Shown: positions 10,555-19,040 of the stretch, piece by piece
Position numbering within the stretch: the first letter of the stretch is position 1
Layout: the number at the start of each line of letters is the position of its first letter
Source: Bacteroidales bacterium
GTDB lineage: Bacteria > Bacteroidota > Bacteroidia > Bacteroidales > Muribaculaceae
Assembly (NCBI GenBank): GCA_014800685.1
Contig: JAAVFQ010000028.1
Span: 1 to 56,923, forward strand
DNA: 56,923 bases
Direction: 5' to 3'
Notes under the pieces: generated by a model
Told to the model about the DNA's origin: nothing
The model's input: only the letters and a program-made list of their open reading frames with translations
Databases searched by the model: none
Program-made: the position numbers and the translations under genes

Positions 10555-10573
10555 GAATAGAATCAGCCCTACG

Positions 10574-11065
10574 TCAAGGGTGAAGTTCTATTATCTCGCA
10601 ATCCTTCATGTTATCGCCGTCAATGGTAAGAAGCACAAGGGTCCGTTTCTTATGCCATCCCATCTGACCGGCGGCTCCGGGGTTGATGTGCAGCAATGAG
10701 AGCTCAGGGTCAAAAATGACTTTAAGTATATGAGAATGTCCGTCTATCATCAGACGGATTTTCTCATCTTTAAGAAGATTTTTCATTCCTCGCGCCCACT
10801 TTCCGGGATAGCCTCCAATGTGGGTAAGGAGCACTCTGACCTGTTCTACGTCAAAAATCTCAAGTTCTTTAAGTCTGCGTCTCACCGCGCCATGATCAAT
10901 GTTGCCGCAGACAGCTCTGACAGGACATATATCCTCAAGGCGCTCAATAATGGATATATCTCCAACATCACCGGCATGCCATATTTCATCGCATCCACTG
11001 AAATATTTTGCGTAGCGATCATCCCAATAGCCATGAGTGTCGCTTAGAATACCTATTCTTTTCAT
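10574..11065 (-). CDS. YfcE/MJ0936-family metallophosphoesterase
   Basis: A 163-residue calcineurin-like phosphodiesterase. All metal-site motifs are present: LSDTHGYWD (D9, H11), HAGDVGD, CGNIDHG, LLTHIGG and IDGHSHIL, followed by INPGAAGQMG. This single-domain form acts on phosphodiesters in other bacteria, but the physiological substrate is usually unknown. It converges on the porin gene 19 bases away without a clear terminator between them. Confidence 0.85.
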   Translation of the reverse strand: MKRIGILSDTHGYWDDRYAKYFSGCDEIWHAGDVGDISIIERLEDICPVRAVCGNIDHGAVRRRLKELEIFDVEQVRVLLTHIGGYPGKWARGMKNLLKDEKIRLMIDGHSHILKVIFDPELSLLHINPGAAGQMGWHKKRTLVLLTIDGDNMKDCEIIELHP

Positions 11066-11091
11066 CTTAAATAAGAGAATAATTTACAATT

Positions 11092-11454
11092 ATGAGAATT
11101 TTAAGAGCTAAATATATTTTGTTGCTGATAGTCTGCTCTCCAGCCCTGACAGGGTGTCAATACCACGCTGAAAATAACGCTGACGAAATAAGGGCCCTAA
11201 AGACCGAATTGGAGAATCAGAATCGGAGTCTGGAGCAAAAACAGTCGGAGATAGAGGGTCTTCAGGATTCTATCGCTATCCTTCAGAACTCTCTCCAGCG
11301 CTGCAATAAGCATGCGACGCATGCAGCTACGGATGTAAGCGAAGCCAAGAAGTGGGCAAACGCAAATGGATACGGAAAAACATTAGGCCCTTACATAGAC
11401 AATGTGCTATATGATTTGCGGGCCATTAGTGAATATTCTTCACATGAGCAGTAA
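11092..11454 (+). CDS. Small coiled-coil lipoprotein
   Basis: A 120-residue protein with a lipoprotein signal peptide: a basic start, a hydrophobic core and the lipobox LTGC, with the lipidated Cys at residue 22. Residues 30-75 (DEIRALKTELENQNRSLEQK and on) have the heptad pattern of a coiled coil. It would sit in the periplasm, anchored to a membrane. I recognise no named family. It resembles small Lpp-like spacers only in general form. It is divergent from the phosphodiesterase gene, with 26 bases between starts. Confidence 0.65.
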   Translation: MRILRAKYILLLIVCSPALTGCQYHAENNADEIRALKTELENQNRSLEQKQSEIEGLQDSIAILQNSLQRCNKHATHAATDVSEAKKWANANGYGKTLGPYIDNVLYDLRAISEYSSHEQ

Positions 11455-11477
11455 TATATATCAAACCATTTTGAGGG

Positions 11478-12458
11478 TCATTCACAAAGAGATGTCAGGA
11501 GAGGAATTTGTCCCATGGTGTGGCGCAGATTAATTTCAAGAAATGGTCTGACTTCTCCAGTGAGTGCTGAGCAACATCCATCCACGCCTGCAAGTCCGGA
11601 GTAATGGGGAGCTATCTCTTCAGTGAGGACTTGTCTTTGGGCTGCTTCGATGGCTGAAAGATCGATAGAGGAATGTTTTGAGAAAATTTCCCTAAGTTCG
11701 TTTTGTGACAGCAATATATTTTCTATGAAAGACCCGCCTCTTGTGGTCCTGAAGATATTTATTCCAAGAAAAATAGCAGTGCCATTCTCAATCCTCCATT
11801 CGAGAGCGAAGTCAAGGGTTTTACCCTTACATGGATATTCTCCAATAACAGAGCCTTGTCTTTTAAGACAGCCTTGCAGCCATTCTCTTTCAAGCCTCTC
11901 CTCCAGCGATCCCCCCACAAGGATACCCCTGCCACTGCTGCTCCAAGGGGATTTAAAGTAGCATCCTTTCACATTCCGGGAAAAATTAGTGGCATCCTCG
12001 ATGCTAATGAGCTCTTCCGGGAGAGGTGTATGTATTCCTAAAAGATTGTTCAGAAGAATATTGGCTTTAATCGTAGTACGCCTATGCGCCGTAGATCTTA
12101 AAAGAGCTATCTCCTTTTCCGACTTTAAAAGAGCATCCGGTGCGCCCAGTGAGAGAAGCTGATTTCTAATGGAAAGATTCCATCCCCACGGATCTATGCT
12201 GTCAATAGCGGAGGCGGAAAAGAGGGGAGTGACGGTAATATCTTTGGCTTTGACTATATCATAATACTTTAGCGAAGAGATATCATCGGTTGTCATACCA
12301 TTAGGAACCAGAATATAGTCTCCTCGTCTGGCATAAATGGCCGGAAGAAGTGAAAGAGAATGTTTAAGAGAAAGCACCTTAGCCGGAGGAGTATATATTG
12401 GAATACCAGCGGCCAAAGCGAAGTCTGTTTCCGGATTAAAAATGTGTAGAGTCGCCAT
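11478..12458 (-). CDS. Uncharacterised ATP-grasp-like protein
   Basis: A 326-residue cytoplasmic protein conserved, as far as I recall, in Bacteroidales. The N terminus has a FNPETDFALA motif. Residues 165-185 contain YFKSPWSSSGRGILV, like the flexible phosphate-binding loop of ATP-grasp ligases. The C-terminal VRPFLEINLRHTMG fits the metal-binding Glu/Asn strand of that fold. It could ligate an amino acid or peptide, but no substrate can be inferred. It follows the rpoZ-like gene on the same strand after a probable terminator, and converges on the small lipoprotein gene. Confidence 0.6.
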   Translation of the reverse strand: MATLHIFNPETDFALAAGIPIYTPPAKVLSLKHSLSLLPAIYARRGDYILVPNGMTTDDISSLKYYDIVKAKDITVTPLFSASAIDSIDPWGWNLSIRNQLLSLGAPDALLKSEKEIALLRSTAHRRTTIKANILLNNLLGIHTPLPEELISIEDATNFSRNVKGCYFKSPWSSSGRGILVGGSLEERLEREWLQGCLKRQGSVIGEYPCKGKTLDFALEWRIENGTAIFLGINIFRTTRGGSFIENILLSQNELREIFSKHSSIDLSAIEAAQRQVLTEEIAPHYSGLAGVDGCCSALTGEVRPFLEINLRHTMGQIPLLTSLCE

Positions 12459-12567
12459 CTATAAGTTATTCCGGCCTGATTTTACCCAACGAAGAAGAGC
12501 TATCAACCTTTAGACTTGTATTTGTAGAAATCGCTGACATAAATGAGCAAAGTGAGGACACACTCAT

Positions 12568-12604
12568 AGAGGTTGCCTCAGATAAAAATTCTGACACAAC
12601 CTCT
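12568..12604 (-). terminator. Probable terminator after the bamD-omega pair
   Basis: Arms at 12568-12575 and 12597-12604 (agaggttg/caacctct) enclose a second 5-base pairing (tcaga/tctga). It lies 32 bases beyond the end of the omega-like gene on the reverse strand. Confidence 0.5.
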
Positions 12605-12635
12605 AAGTATGTGGTAAGTCACCTTGCGGATTCTG

Positions 12636-12974
12636 TTAGTCGTCGAGCTTATTGCGCTCTTTGAGAGGATTTGAGAAATAGAGTTTATTTTCAAGATATT
12701 CCTGAGCGGCAATCAGAGTCGGCTTGGGAAGTCTCTCATAAAATCTTGAAATCTCAATCTGCTCTCTATTTTCAGTTACCTCCTCGAGAGTATCAGTCGA
12801 AGCGGCAAATTCCTGAAGTTTTTTTGCCAAATCGTTTTTCATCTCAATGGCAATCTGATTAGCTCTCTTGCCGATCACGCAGACAGTCTCATAGACATTT
12901 CCGGTCTGTTTTGACATCGCAATCATGTCGCGAGTAACAGTATTGGTCGGTGCTTTAGTTTTTTTATAATCCAT
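12636..12974 (-). CDS. rpoZ: RNA polymerase omega/Rpb6-like subunit
   Basis: A 112-residue protein with VTRDMIAMSKQTGNVYETVCVIGKRANQI near its start, the conserved helix and 'KRANQIA' core of the omega/Rpb6 family in Bacteroidota form. It helps assemble RNA polymerase by binding the beta-prime tail. It is longer and more divergent than proteobacterial omega. It follows bamD on the same strand, a linkage common in this phylum as I recall. A degenerate repeat-family fragment starts at its own start codon. Confidence 0.75.
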   Translation of the reverse strand: MDYKKTKAPTNTVTRDMIAMSKQTGNVYETVCVIGKRANQIAIEMKNDLAKKLQEFAASTDTLEEVTENREQIEISRFYERLPKPTLIAAQEYLENKLYFSNPLKERNKLDD

Positions 12975-13025
12975 AAGTATGTTATAAAAATTAAACGCTA
13001 TATGAAAGCAGAAAACACTTGTGCG
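12974..13025 (+). repeat. Degenerate left-end fragment of the TAAGTAAGT repeat family
   Basis: Starting at TAAGTATGT, the fragment matches the left end of full copies through AAAAATTAAACG and on to ACACTTGTG, with point differences. It fills the 5' region of the omega-like gene. The right half of the element is not seen. Confidence 0.55.
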
Positions 13026-13176
13026 AAAAGCAAACTGGCAATATGAATTTCTTGGGTGTATAGAAATTATTTCAGTTCAATGACACAGCGTGTTTTGTCT
13101 TCTACCTGCATATATTGTTTTTGAGATATCAAATTTCAAACACTCTCTAAGACTCAATAACGAGAATAAGAGTGAA

Positions 13177-13995
13177 TTAGTATTCCATACCAATATTTTT
13201 TGACGCAATCTTGAAGATCGCATCAGCTTCCTTGCGGTTTGGAGTGTCCGGGTAATTATTGATAAAAGAATAATATTCATCCACCACTTCACGATATCTG
13301 TCGGCCTGACGGCTTGCTACAGACTGTTTCGCTTCCTGAAACTTCGACTTGAGAATAATCATTTCGAAGTCTTCACGGAACTTTGAGTAGGGATAAGACT
13401 TCAACGCATTTTCAGCTACAATGATGGCAGATCGGTAGTTATTTCCCATAAAGTTGCCAAGATTGTAATAAAGCTGAGCGTTCTGAAGATCTTTGAGAGT
13501 AAGCTTATCCTGGAGCTCGAATATAGCTTTCTGAGCAGTGGAAGTGTGTTCGCTTCTGGGGAAATATTCCAGGAAAGATTGCAGCTCCTCTATACCCTTA
13601 ATCGTGATGCTCTGATCCAATTGAGGGTCGGGGCTGTCAAGGTAATACCCATAGCCGGAATAGAATCGGGAGTCTTCGGCATACTTTCCTTTTGGATATC
13701 TCTGATAATAAGTCTTGAAGTAGAGGCCGGAGTTGATGTAGTCCTTGCTCTCATAGTAAGAGCGTGCGAGCAGATACAAGGCCTCTTCGCCCTGAGGCTT
13801 TCCACGCAAGGGGGTTATGAGGTCGGTCAGGATGGTATAAGCCTGAGAGTATTTCTTATTTTCAAATGCACGCTTGGCATAATTAAACCGATAGTCCACG
13901 TCTTTGCTTTTCAGCACCTTAGTGTATTCGCTGCATGAGCATAGCATGGCGATACAGGCCAAACAGGCAAGCGTATATATATTAAATCTGCGCAT
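13177..13995 (-). CDS. bamD: Outer-membrane protein assembly lipoprotein
   Basis: A 272-residue lipoprotein of the BAM complex, which inserts beta barrels into the outer membrane. The start at 13995 (MRRFNIYTL) gives a lipoprotein signal ending in lipobox MLCSC. The longer frame to 14187 is not used, as it runs over the promoter region. Tetratricopeptide-like helices (AKRAFENKKYSQAYTILTDL; EEALYLLARSYYESKDYINS; FLEYFPRSEHTSTAQKAIFE) fill residues 35-230. The normal length is about 250-280. Cotranscription with the omega-like gene is likely. Confidence 0.88.
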   Translation of the reverse strand: MRRFNIYTLACLACIAMLCSCSEYTKVLKSKDVDYRFNYAKRAFENKKYSQAYTILTDLITPLRGKPQGEEALYLLARSYYESKDYINSGLYFKTYYQRYPKGKYAEDSRFYSGYGYYLDSPDPQLDQSITIKGIEELQSFLEYFPRSEHTSTAQKAIFELQDKLTLKDLQNAQLYYNLGNFMGNNYRSAIIVAENALKSYPYSKFREDFEMIILKSKFQEAKQSVASRQADRYREVVDEYYSFINNYPDTPNRKEADAIFKIASKNIGMEY

Positions 13996-14015
13996 TATTC
14001 TTGTGCTTAGGACTG

Positions 14016-14023
14016 CAAAGTTA
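14016..14023 (-). promoter_or_regulatory. -7 box of bamD
   Basis: On the reverse strand, TAACTTTG matches the -7 consensus 20 bases upstream of the bamD ATG. A clear -33 box is not seen. Confidence 0.5.
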
Positions 14024-14067
14024 GTAATTTTTATTGGATTTTTCGTAATGGAATGGAAAAAATTTGT

Positions 14068-14075
14068 TAACTTTG
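14068..14075 (+). promoter_or_regulatory. -7 box of the PASTA-domain gene
   Basis: TAACTTTG at 14068-14075 matches TAnnTTTG, 47 bases before the ATG at 14123. Together with the reverse box at 14016-14023 it marks a compact divergent promoter region. Confidence 0.5.
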
Positions 14076-14122
14076 AAGTCTCAAAACAGCAGACAATAAT
14101 TGTGAGCACTGATAAGGAATAC

Positions 14123-14902
14123 ATGAAAGATAACGAAAGGAGTGATCTTAAAGGGCGCCATCCGGTGCTGGCAAATATAACTATCATTGTGATAGTGGCT
14201 GTGTTAGGATTGCTGATACTCTATCTCTCACTTGCTATATTCACCAAGCACGGTCAGGAGAAGGCCGTGCCAAGAGTGGAAAGAATGAGCTATACTGATG
14301 CCATCGCAAAACTGCATGACGCGGGATTCAAAATCGAAATCCGCGATTCTGTGTATACTGATAATGTGAAGCCCGGATTCGTAATTGAGCAGTTTCCGAA
14401 GGCAAACTCTATGGTTAAGCCCGGCAGAAAGATATTTCTATATATTCAAGCCGTGCACCCTAAGGATGTCATAATAGATGATGATAACAATCCGCGTCTC
14501 GACGCTCTCAAGGGAATGTCTTTGAGGTCAGCTTTGTCTCATCTGGAAGAACTTGGATTTAAGAAAGTGAGAGTGGTGCGCGTGCTCGGATCGTATGATG
14601 GAGTTGCAAAAGTGATTTGCAATGGCCGCGTAGTGAAAAAAATGCAGCGTATTCCGGTCAATTCCCAACTTACCATTCAGGTGTATGACGGACGTCTGCG
14701 AGAGCTGAGCGACTCTCTGATGAATATTGAATTTGGCAGGCGGGGAGCTGACATCCCGGAGTCAGGAGAATTTATCGATGCGTCAGCCGCCGGCTCTCAA
14801 GAGACCCCGGCATATACGTCTGAACCGGTAGCAGAACCGGAATATTCCGCACCTGAGAAGTCCGAGGAATCTTCAGAGGAGGCCAATCCATATCTTGAAT
14901 AA
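14123..14902 (+). CDS. Membrane-anchored PASTA-domain protein
   Basis: A 259-residue protein. The start at 14123 places a single transmembrane helix at about residues 18-40 (ITIIVIVAVLGLLILYLSL); the frame's upstream part lies over the promoter. Two or three PASTA repeats follow (YTDAIAKLHDAGFKIEI...; LRSALSHLEELGFKKVRVV...), then a Pro/Glu/Ser-rich tail. PASTA domains bind peptidoglycan or beta-lactams in kinases and PBPs. Here no kinase or transpeptidase domain is attached. It precedes rluD by 8 bases, a common Bacteroidales pairing as I recall. The role is unknown; it may sense or bind the cell wall. Confidence 0.8.
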   Translation: MKDNERSDLKGRHPVLANITIIVIVAVLGLLILYLSLAIFTKHGQEKAVPRVERMSYTDAIAKLHDAGFKIEIRDSVYTDNVKPGFVIEQFPKANSMVKPGRKIFLYIQAVHPKDVIIDDDNNPRLDALKGMSLRSALSHLEELGFKKVRVVRVLGSYDGVAKVICNGRVVKKMQRIPVNSQLTIQVYDGRLRELSDSLMNIEFGRRGADIPESGEFIDASAAGSQETPAYTSEPVAEPEYSAPEKSEESSEEANPYLE

Positions 14903-14910
14903 TCTACTTC

Positions 14911-16038
14911 ATGGAAATCCGGAGAGAGAATATTGCAGGCATGGACATGTCTGAATTAGGTGAAGCGGAAGAGATCCCTGCCATCAATGCCGCTGACGCT
15001 GAGGATGCAGAGACAGTGCAGCCCACGTTTGTAATGGATGACGGGAGAGAGCTGTATGAGCATTTCAGATTTGAGGCTGACAAGGGGCAGCAACTCTTGC
15101 GCGTGGATAAGTTTCTCGTCGCAAGAATGGAGAAGACCTCGAGAAACCGCATACAGCAGGCAGCTGATGCCGGCTGCATCATAGTAAACGGGAAAGCCGT
15201 AAAATCAAGCTATAAGGTGAAGCCCGGAGATGTGGTGAGCATCGTAATGGATCGCCCGCGATATGAGTTTGAAATCATAGCAGAAGACATTCCGCTTGAC
15301 ATAGTCTATGAAGATGAGCATCTTCTGGTGGTGAATAAGCCAGCGGGACTCGTAGTTCATCCCGGACACGGAAATTATCATGGCACACTTGTCAATGCTC
15401 TTGCGTGGCATTTTAAAGACAATCCTGACTATGACGTGAGTGACCCGAGGCTTGGGCTCGTCCACAGAATAGATAAGGACACCTCAGGGCTTCTTGTGGT
15501 GGCGAAGACTCCTGATGCAAAGACTCATCTCGGGAAACAGTTTTTCAATAAGACTACGCGCAGAGAATATGTGGCGGTGGTGTGGGGCGACTTTAAGGAG
15601 CCGAGCGGCACAATAGTGGGCAACATAGCGCGAAATCCCCGTAATCCCTTGCAGATGGCTGTCTTTGATGACCCCACCATAGGAAAACATGCCGTAACTC
15701 ACTATAAAGTGCTGGAATCCTTTGGATATGTAAGCGTGGTAAAGTGTGTGCTTGAGACCGGAAGAACTCATCAGATTAGAGTTCACATGCAGTCAAAAGG
15801 CCATCCGCTCTTCAATGATGCCCGATATGGTGGAGATAAAATTCTGAAAGGGACTACGTTTGCTAAATATAAAACGTTTATAGCCAACTGTTTTGCAACG
15901 TGTCCGCGACAGGCACTGCATGCCCGTACTCTCGGATTCGTCCATCCCGCCACCGGAAAAGAAATGGACTTTGAATGTCCTGTACCGGAAGATATGACAA
16001 CGCTGATTGAGAAATGGCGAGAGTATAAAAGAGATTGA
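14911..16038 (+). CDS. rluD: 23S rRNA pseudouridine synthase, RluD family
   Basis: A 375-residue pseudouridine synthase. An S4 RNA-binding domain spans about residues 60-110 (LLRVDKFLVARMEK). The catalytic domain has VHRIDKDTSGLLV with the catalytic Asp at residue 188, and GRTHQIRVHMQSKGHPLFND. An extra acidic stretch of about 50 residues precedes the S4 domain; the start could instead be the ATG at 14941. RluD modifies helix 69 of 23S rRNA and affects ribosome assembly. The exact target within the RluA/C/D family is assigned by the S4 domain and length. Confidence 0.88.
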   Translation: MEIRRENIAGMDMSELGEAEEIPAINAADAEDAETVQPTFVMDDGRELYEHFRFEADKGQQLLRVDKFLVARMEKTSRNRIQQAADAGCIIVNGKAVKSSYKVKPGDVVSIVMDRPRYEFEIIAEDIPLDIVYEDEHLLVVNKPAGLVVHPGHGNYHGTLVNALAWHFKDNPDYDVSDPRLGLVHRIDKDTSGLLVVAKTPDAKTHLGKQFFNKTTRREYVAVVWGDFKEPSGTIVGNIARNPRNPLQMAVFDDPTIGKHAVTHYKVLESFGYVSVVKCVLETGRTHQIRVHMQSKGHPLFNDARYGGDKILKGTTFAKYKTFIANCFATCPRQALHARTLGFVHPATGKEMDFECPVPEDMTTLIEKWREYKRD

Positions 16039-16050
16039 ATTTTCAGGCAA

Positions 16051-16105
16051 TAAAAATGCGTGGATAGGAAAAAGGGCGCATCGATGCCCTCTTCGCACTT
16101 TTTGC
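16051..16105 (+). terminator. Possible terminator after rluD
   Basis: An inner stem agggc/gccct around the palindrome atcgat sits inside imperfect outer arms (aaaaatgcg with cgcacttttt). It is followed by a short T run, 13 bases after the rluD stop. Confidence 0.4.
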
Positions 16106-16149
16106 GTTCTGAATTGTTAACCTAAAAGGAGTTTGTCTATATAATACAC

Positions 16150-17328
16150 ATGCAAATGACTCAAGAGTTAGATTTCAACGATATAGCGCCATACGATGAT
16201 TCCCTTTTCAGGGAGAAAATGAGTAAACTTGTGGAGGAACCCGGCTTTCTTCACGCTGTAAAATATACGATGCCGGAGGAGGGAATCCCTACTCTTATCG
16301 AGGATCTGCTGAAAATCGACAATAAATATGATTTTCAGCATAAGGTGATGTTCCCCTTTCTGGAGATGCTGGCCAAGACCACTACAAAAGGAATAAGTCT
16401 TGGAGGAATAAAATATATAAATGCTGCGCTGAATTATACTTTTATCACCAACCATCGTGATATAGTTCTTGACGCGTCTTTTCTCAACCTCGCATTTCTT
16501 CGAAAAAACTTGCCGACGTCTGAAGTGGCCATAGGCAATAATCTGCTGATATATGACTGGATAACGGATCTCGTGAGACTTAACAAGAGTTTTATAGTGA
16601 AGCGAGATACAGGCATCCGCGAGGCGCTAATGGCTGCAAAGAAGCTTTCAGCCTACATACATTACTGTATACTGGAAAAGCGTGAGAGCGTATGGATAGC
16701 ACAGAGAGAGGGGAGAGCCAAGGACAGCTCAGACAAGACGCAGGACTCTCTTATTAAAATGCTTGCTCTGGCAGGCGAAGGTCAGTTTATAGATCGTCTT
16801 AAGGAGATTAATCTGATGCCTGTCTCCATATCATACGAGTATGATCCGAATGACTATCTCAAATGCAAGGAATTTTTGCTAAAAAGAAGGGATCCTGCGT
16901 TTAAGAAATCTCAGAGAGATGATCTCTTTTCAATGGAGACGGGTCTGATGCAGAATAAAGGTAAAGTGCATTTTCAGCTTACTCCAAGAATTAATTCGAA
17001 GTTAGACCAAATAGGAGATTTTAAAGATAATAATGAAGCGGCAAGACACGTAGGGTGTCTTATCGATCAGGCTATTCATCGCAGCTACGAGATTTTTGCC
17101 ATCAATTATGTTGCTTACGATGTGCTTCATGACACCAGACGTTTCGCCAGAAAGTATGATGAGACTATAAAACAGAACTTTCTGGACTATGTCCACTCTC
17201 AGATATCAAAAATAGATGTGCCGGAGCTGACTGCAGAAGAGAACGATTTTCTGGTGGAAAAGATGCTTACGATGTATGCTAATCCGCTGAAGAATAAGCT
17301 CAAAGCACTTCTCGGAGGAATAGAATAA
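16150..17328 (+). CDS. PlsB-like phospholipid acyltransferase
   Basis: A 392-residue protein with acyltransferase motifs: FITNHRDIVLDASFLN near residues 98-113 (the HxxxxD-type block), AIGNNLLIYDWITDLVRLNKSF, then FIVKRD. These match the LPLAT/PlsB superfamily, which acylates glycerol phosphate or lysophosphatidate. The C-terminal third is helical and unassigned. I see no transmembrane helices, so it probably binds the membrane surface. The substrate (G3P, 1-acyl-G3P or an aminolipid precursor) cannot be fixed here. Confidence 0.7.
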   Translation: MQMTQELDFNDIAPYDDSLFREKMSKLVEEPGFLHAVKYTMPEEGIPTLIEDLLKIDNKYDFQHKVMFPFLEMLAKTTTKGISLGGIKYINAALNYTFITNHRDIVLDASFLNLAFLRKNLPTSEVAIGNNLLIYDWITDLVRLNKSFIVKRDTGIREALMAAKKLSAYIHYCILEKRESVWIAQREGRAKDSSDKTQDSLIKMLALAGEGQFIDRLKEINLMPVSISYEYDPNDYLKCKEFLLKRRDPAFKKSQRDDLFSMETGLMQNKGKVHFQLTPRINSKLDQIGDFKDNNEAARHVGCLIDQAIHRSYEIFAINYVAYDVLHDTRRFARKYDETIKQNFLDYVHSQISKIDVPELTAEENDFLVEKMLTMYANPLKNKLKALLGGIE

Positions 17329-17350
17329 GTCATTTAAAACAGTTTCAGAC

Positions 17351-18592
17351 ATGAGAATCCCGGTAATAATGGCAATTCTGCTTATAATTATAAGCGCCTT
17401 GGTAGATGCTTATATTTATGGCGGCATAGTAAGGCGCAAAGGCCGCCGCTCGGCATGGAGCATAGCGTATGCGGTGAGCAGCATACTCTGTTGGGCTTTT
17501 CTGGCAGTCACTCTGTGTATGCCTCGGCGCTCGGCTGAAACTGATATACTGGAGGTTATGTGGATGCTCTATTCCTATCTGAGCATTTACGTAGTCAAAA
17601 TCATTTATTTGATTTTTTCTCTCTTTGGCATCTGGCCACTATTTAAGAAAGAAAGGCCTTGGCCCACTGGAATCTTCGTAGGCTTGCCTATCGGCATAGT
17701 CTGTTTTATAGCAATGTGGTATGGAGCCACTATCGGTAGAAATGAAATCCAGACGACGCGGGTGACCATAGAGTCTGAAAATCTTCCGAAAGCTTTTGAC
17801 GGATACAGAATAGTTCAGTTTTCAGATGCGCATGTAGGCACGTGGGGCAATGATACGGCATTTATTTCCCGGCTTGTAGATAGTATCAACTGCCTTAAGC
17901 CTGACGTGATATTCTTTACGGGAGATATCGTGAATCGTCGTACTGAGGAGTTGAAACCATTCGTGAGTGTCTTCAGCAGGCTCAAAGCAAAAGATGGAGT
18001 CTACTCCATTCTGGGAAACCATGATTATGGCGACTATGTGGACTGGGATAATGATGGCCTTAAAAAGAGGAATCTTGATGCTCTGATAAAGTATCAGAAG
18101 CAAATGGGCTGGAAACTTCTCAATAATGACAGAGCATTTATCACCAATGGTAATGATACTATCGTGATCATCGGCGTGGAAAACTGGGGAGAGCCGCCAT
18201 TCAAGCAGTATGGAAATCTGGATAAGGCCTATCCATACTCAAAGGATTCTATTTATAATGTAAATGACAGCAGATATAAAATCCTTCTGTCTCACAATCC
18301 GGAGCATTGGAATCAGCACGTCTCTCATGAAACTAATATTGACCTCACTCTATCAGGTCACACGCATGCCATGCAGATTATTATAGGGAAAAATAAATGG
18401 AGATGGTCTCCTTCCCAATATATTTATGAGCAATGGGGAGGACTATATAATAGAGAGACAAAAGATGGCCGACCGGTGAGAATCTATGTTAACATCGGAT
18501 GTGGAGAAGTAGGCGCTCCATATAGAATCGGCGCTACTTCAGAAATCACAGAGATAACCCTCCGCAGATATTCTCCCAATGGCAAAGAGTGA
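17351..18592 (+). CDS. Membrane metallophosphoesterase (YkuE/LpxH-like fold)
   Basis: A 413-residue protein with about four N-terminal transmembrane helices (residues 1-130) and a calcineurin-like catalytic domain. The metal-site motifs are FSDAHVGTW, FTGDIVNRR, LGNHDYGDY, LLSHNPEHW and LSGHTHAMQI. The end NIGCGEVGAPYRIG is typical of membrane-linked phosphoesterases. Such proteins act on phosphodiesters at the membrane; the substrate is not known. Its end overlaps folK by 14 bases, so the two are cotranslated. Confidence 0.8.
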   Translation: MRIPVIMAILLIIISALVDAYIYGGIVRRKGRRSAWSIAYAVSSILCWAFLAVTLCMPRRSAETDILEVMWMLYSYLSIYVVKIIYLIFSLFGIWPLFKKERPWPTGIFVGLPIGIVCFIAMWYGATIGRNEIQTTRVTIESENLPKAFDGYRIVQFSDAHVGTWGNDTAFISRLVDSINCLKPDVIFFTGDIVNRRTEELKPFVSVFSRLKAKDGVYSILGNHDYGDYVDWDNDGLKKRNLDALIKYQKQMGWKLLNNDRAFITNGNDTIVIIGVENWGEPPFKQYGNLDKAYPYSKDSIYNVNDSRYKILLSHNPEHWNQHVSHETNIDLTLSGHTHAMQIIIGKNKWRWSPSQYIYEQWGGLYNRETKDGRPVRIYVNIGCGEVGAPYRIGATSEITEITLRRYSPNGKE

Positions 18593-18971
18593 GTCTGCGC
18601 ATCGTTGCTATCTGAGTCTCGGAAGCAACTGCGCTATGCGAAAAAGAAAAATAGAGGAAGCTCTCCAAGAACTTGAATCTCGATTTGGTGAGATTAATTA
18701 CTCGGATATTTACGATACCGACTCAGTATCAGGAGACGGCAGCTGCTATAAGAATTGCGTAGTAGAATGCAGCCTTAACGAGCCCTATGAGGTAATACTG
18801 AGAGAGACTAAAGAGATGGAAGCCAGAGCCGGCAGGGATAGGGAAAGCCGGCGGAGGGGAGTGGTGCCTCTTGATATTGATGTGGTGATTTGGGATGGTG
18901 AGATAGTCAGGCCGAAAGACTATTCTTACGAATACTTCCAGCAAGGATATAGAAAACTCCGGGACAAATAA
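18579..18971 (+). CDS. folK: HPPK-like folate biosynthesis pyrophosphokinase
   Basis: A 130-residue protein that should transfer pyrophosphate from ATP to 6-hydroxymethyl-dihydropterin. LSLGSN near the start, a basic region AGRDRESRRRGVVPLDIDVVIWD with the metal-binding DxD, and the length of about 130-160 fit FolK. The family's usual R(D)xRW...GPRxxDLDI region is reduced here, so activity is less certain than family membership. The start overlaps the preceding gene by 14 bases. Confidence 0.7.
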   Translation: MAKSESAHRCYLSLGSNCAMRKRKIEEALQELESRFGEINYSDIYDTDSVSGDGSCYKNCVVECSLNEPYEVILRETKEMEARAGRDRESRRRGVVPLDIDVVIWDGEIVRPKDYSYEYFQQGYRKLRDK

Positions 18972-18992
18972 GAAGCAATGTCCCGGAGTTTT
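18953..18992 (+). terminator. Terminator of the folK operon
   Basis: Arms of 14 perfect base pairs at 18953-18966 and 18979-18992 (aaaactccgggaca) end in a TTTTTT run. The left arm lies inside the last folK codons. Confidence 0.85.
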
Positions 18993-19040
18993 TTGTGGGT
19001 TGGGGTCTAAAGAGGTACTGATTTAAATGAGAATTTATTC

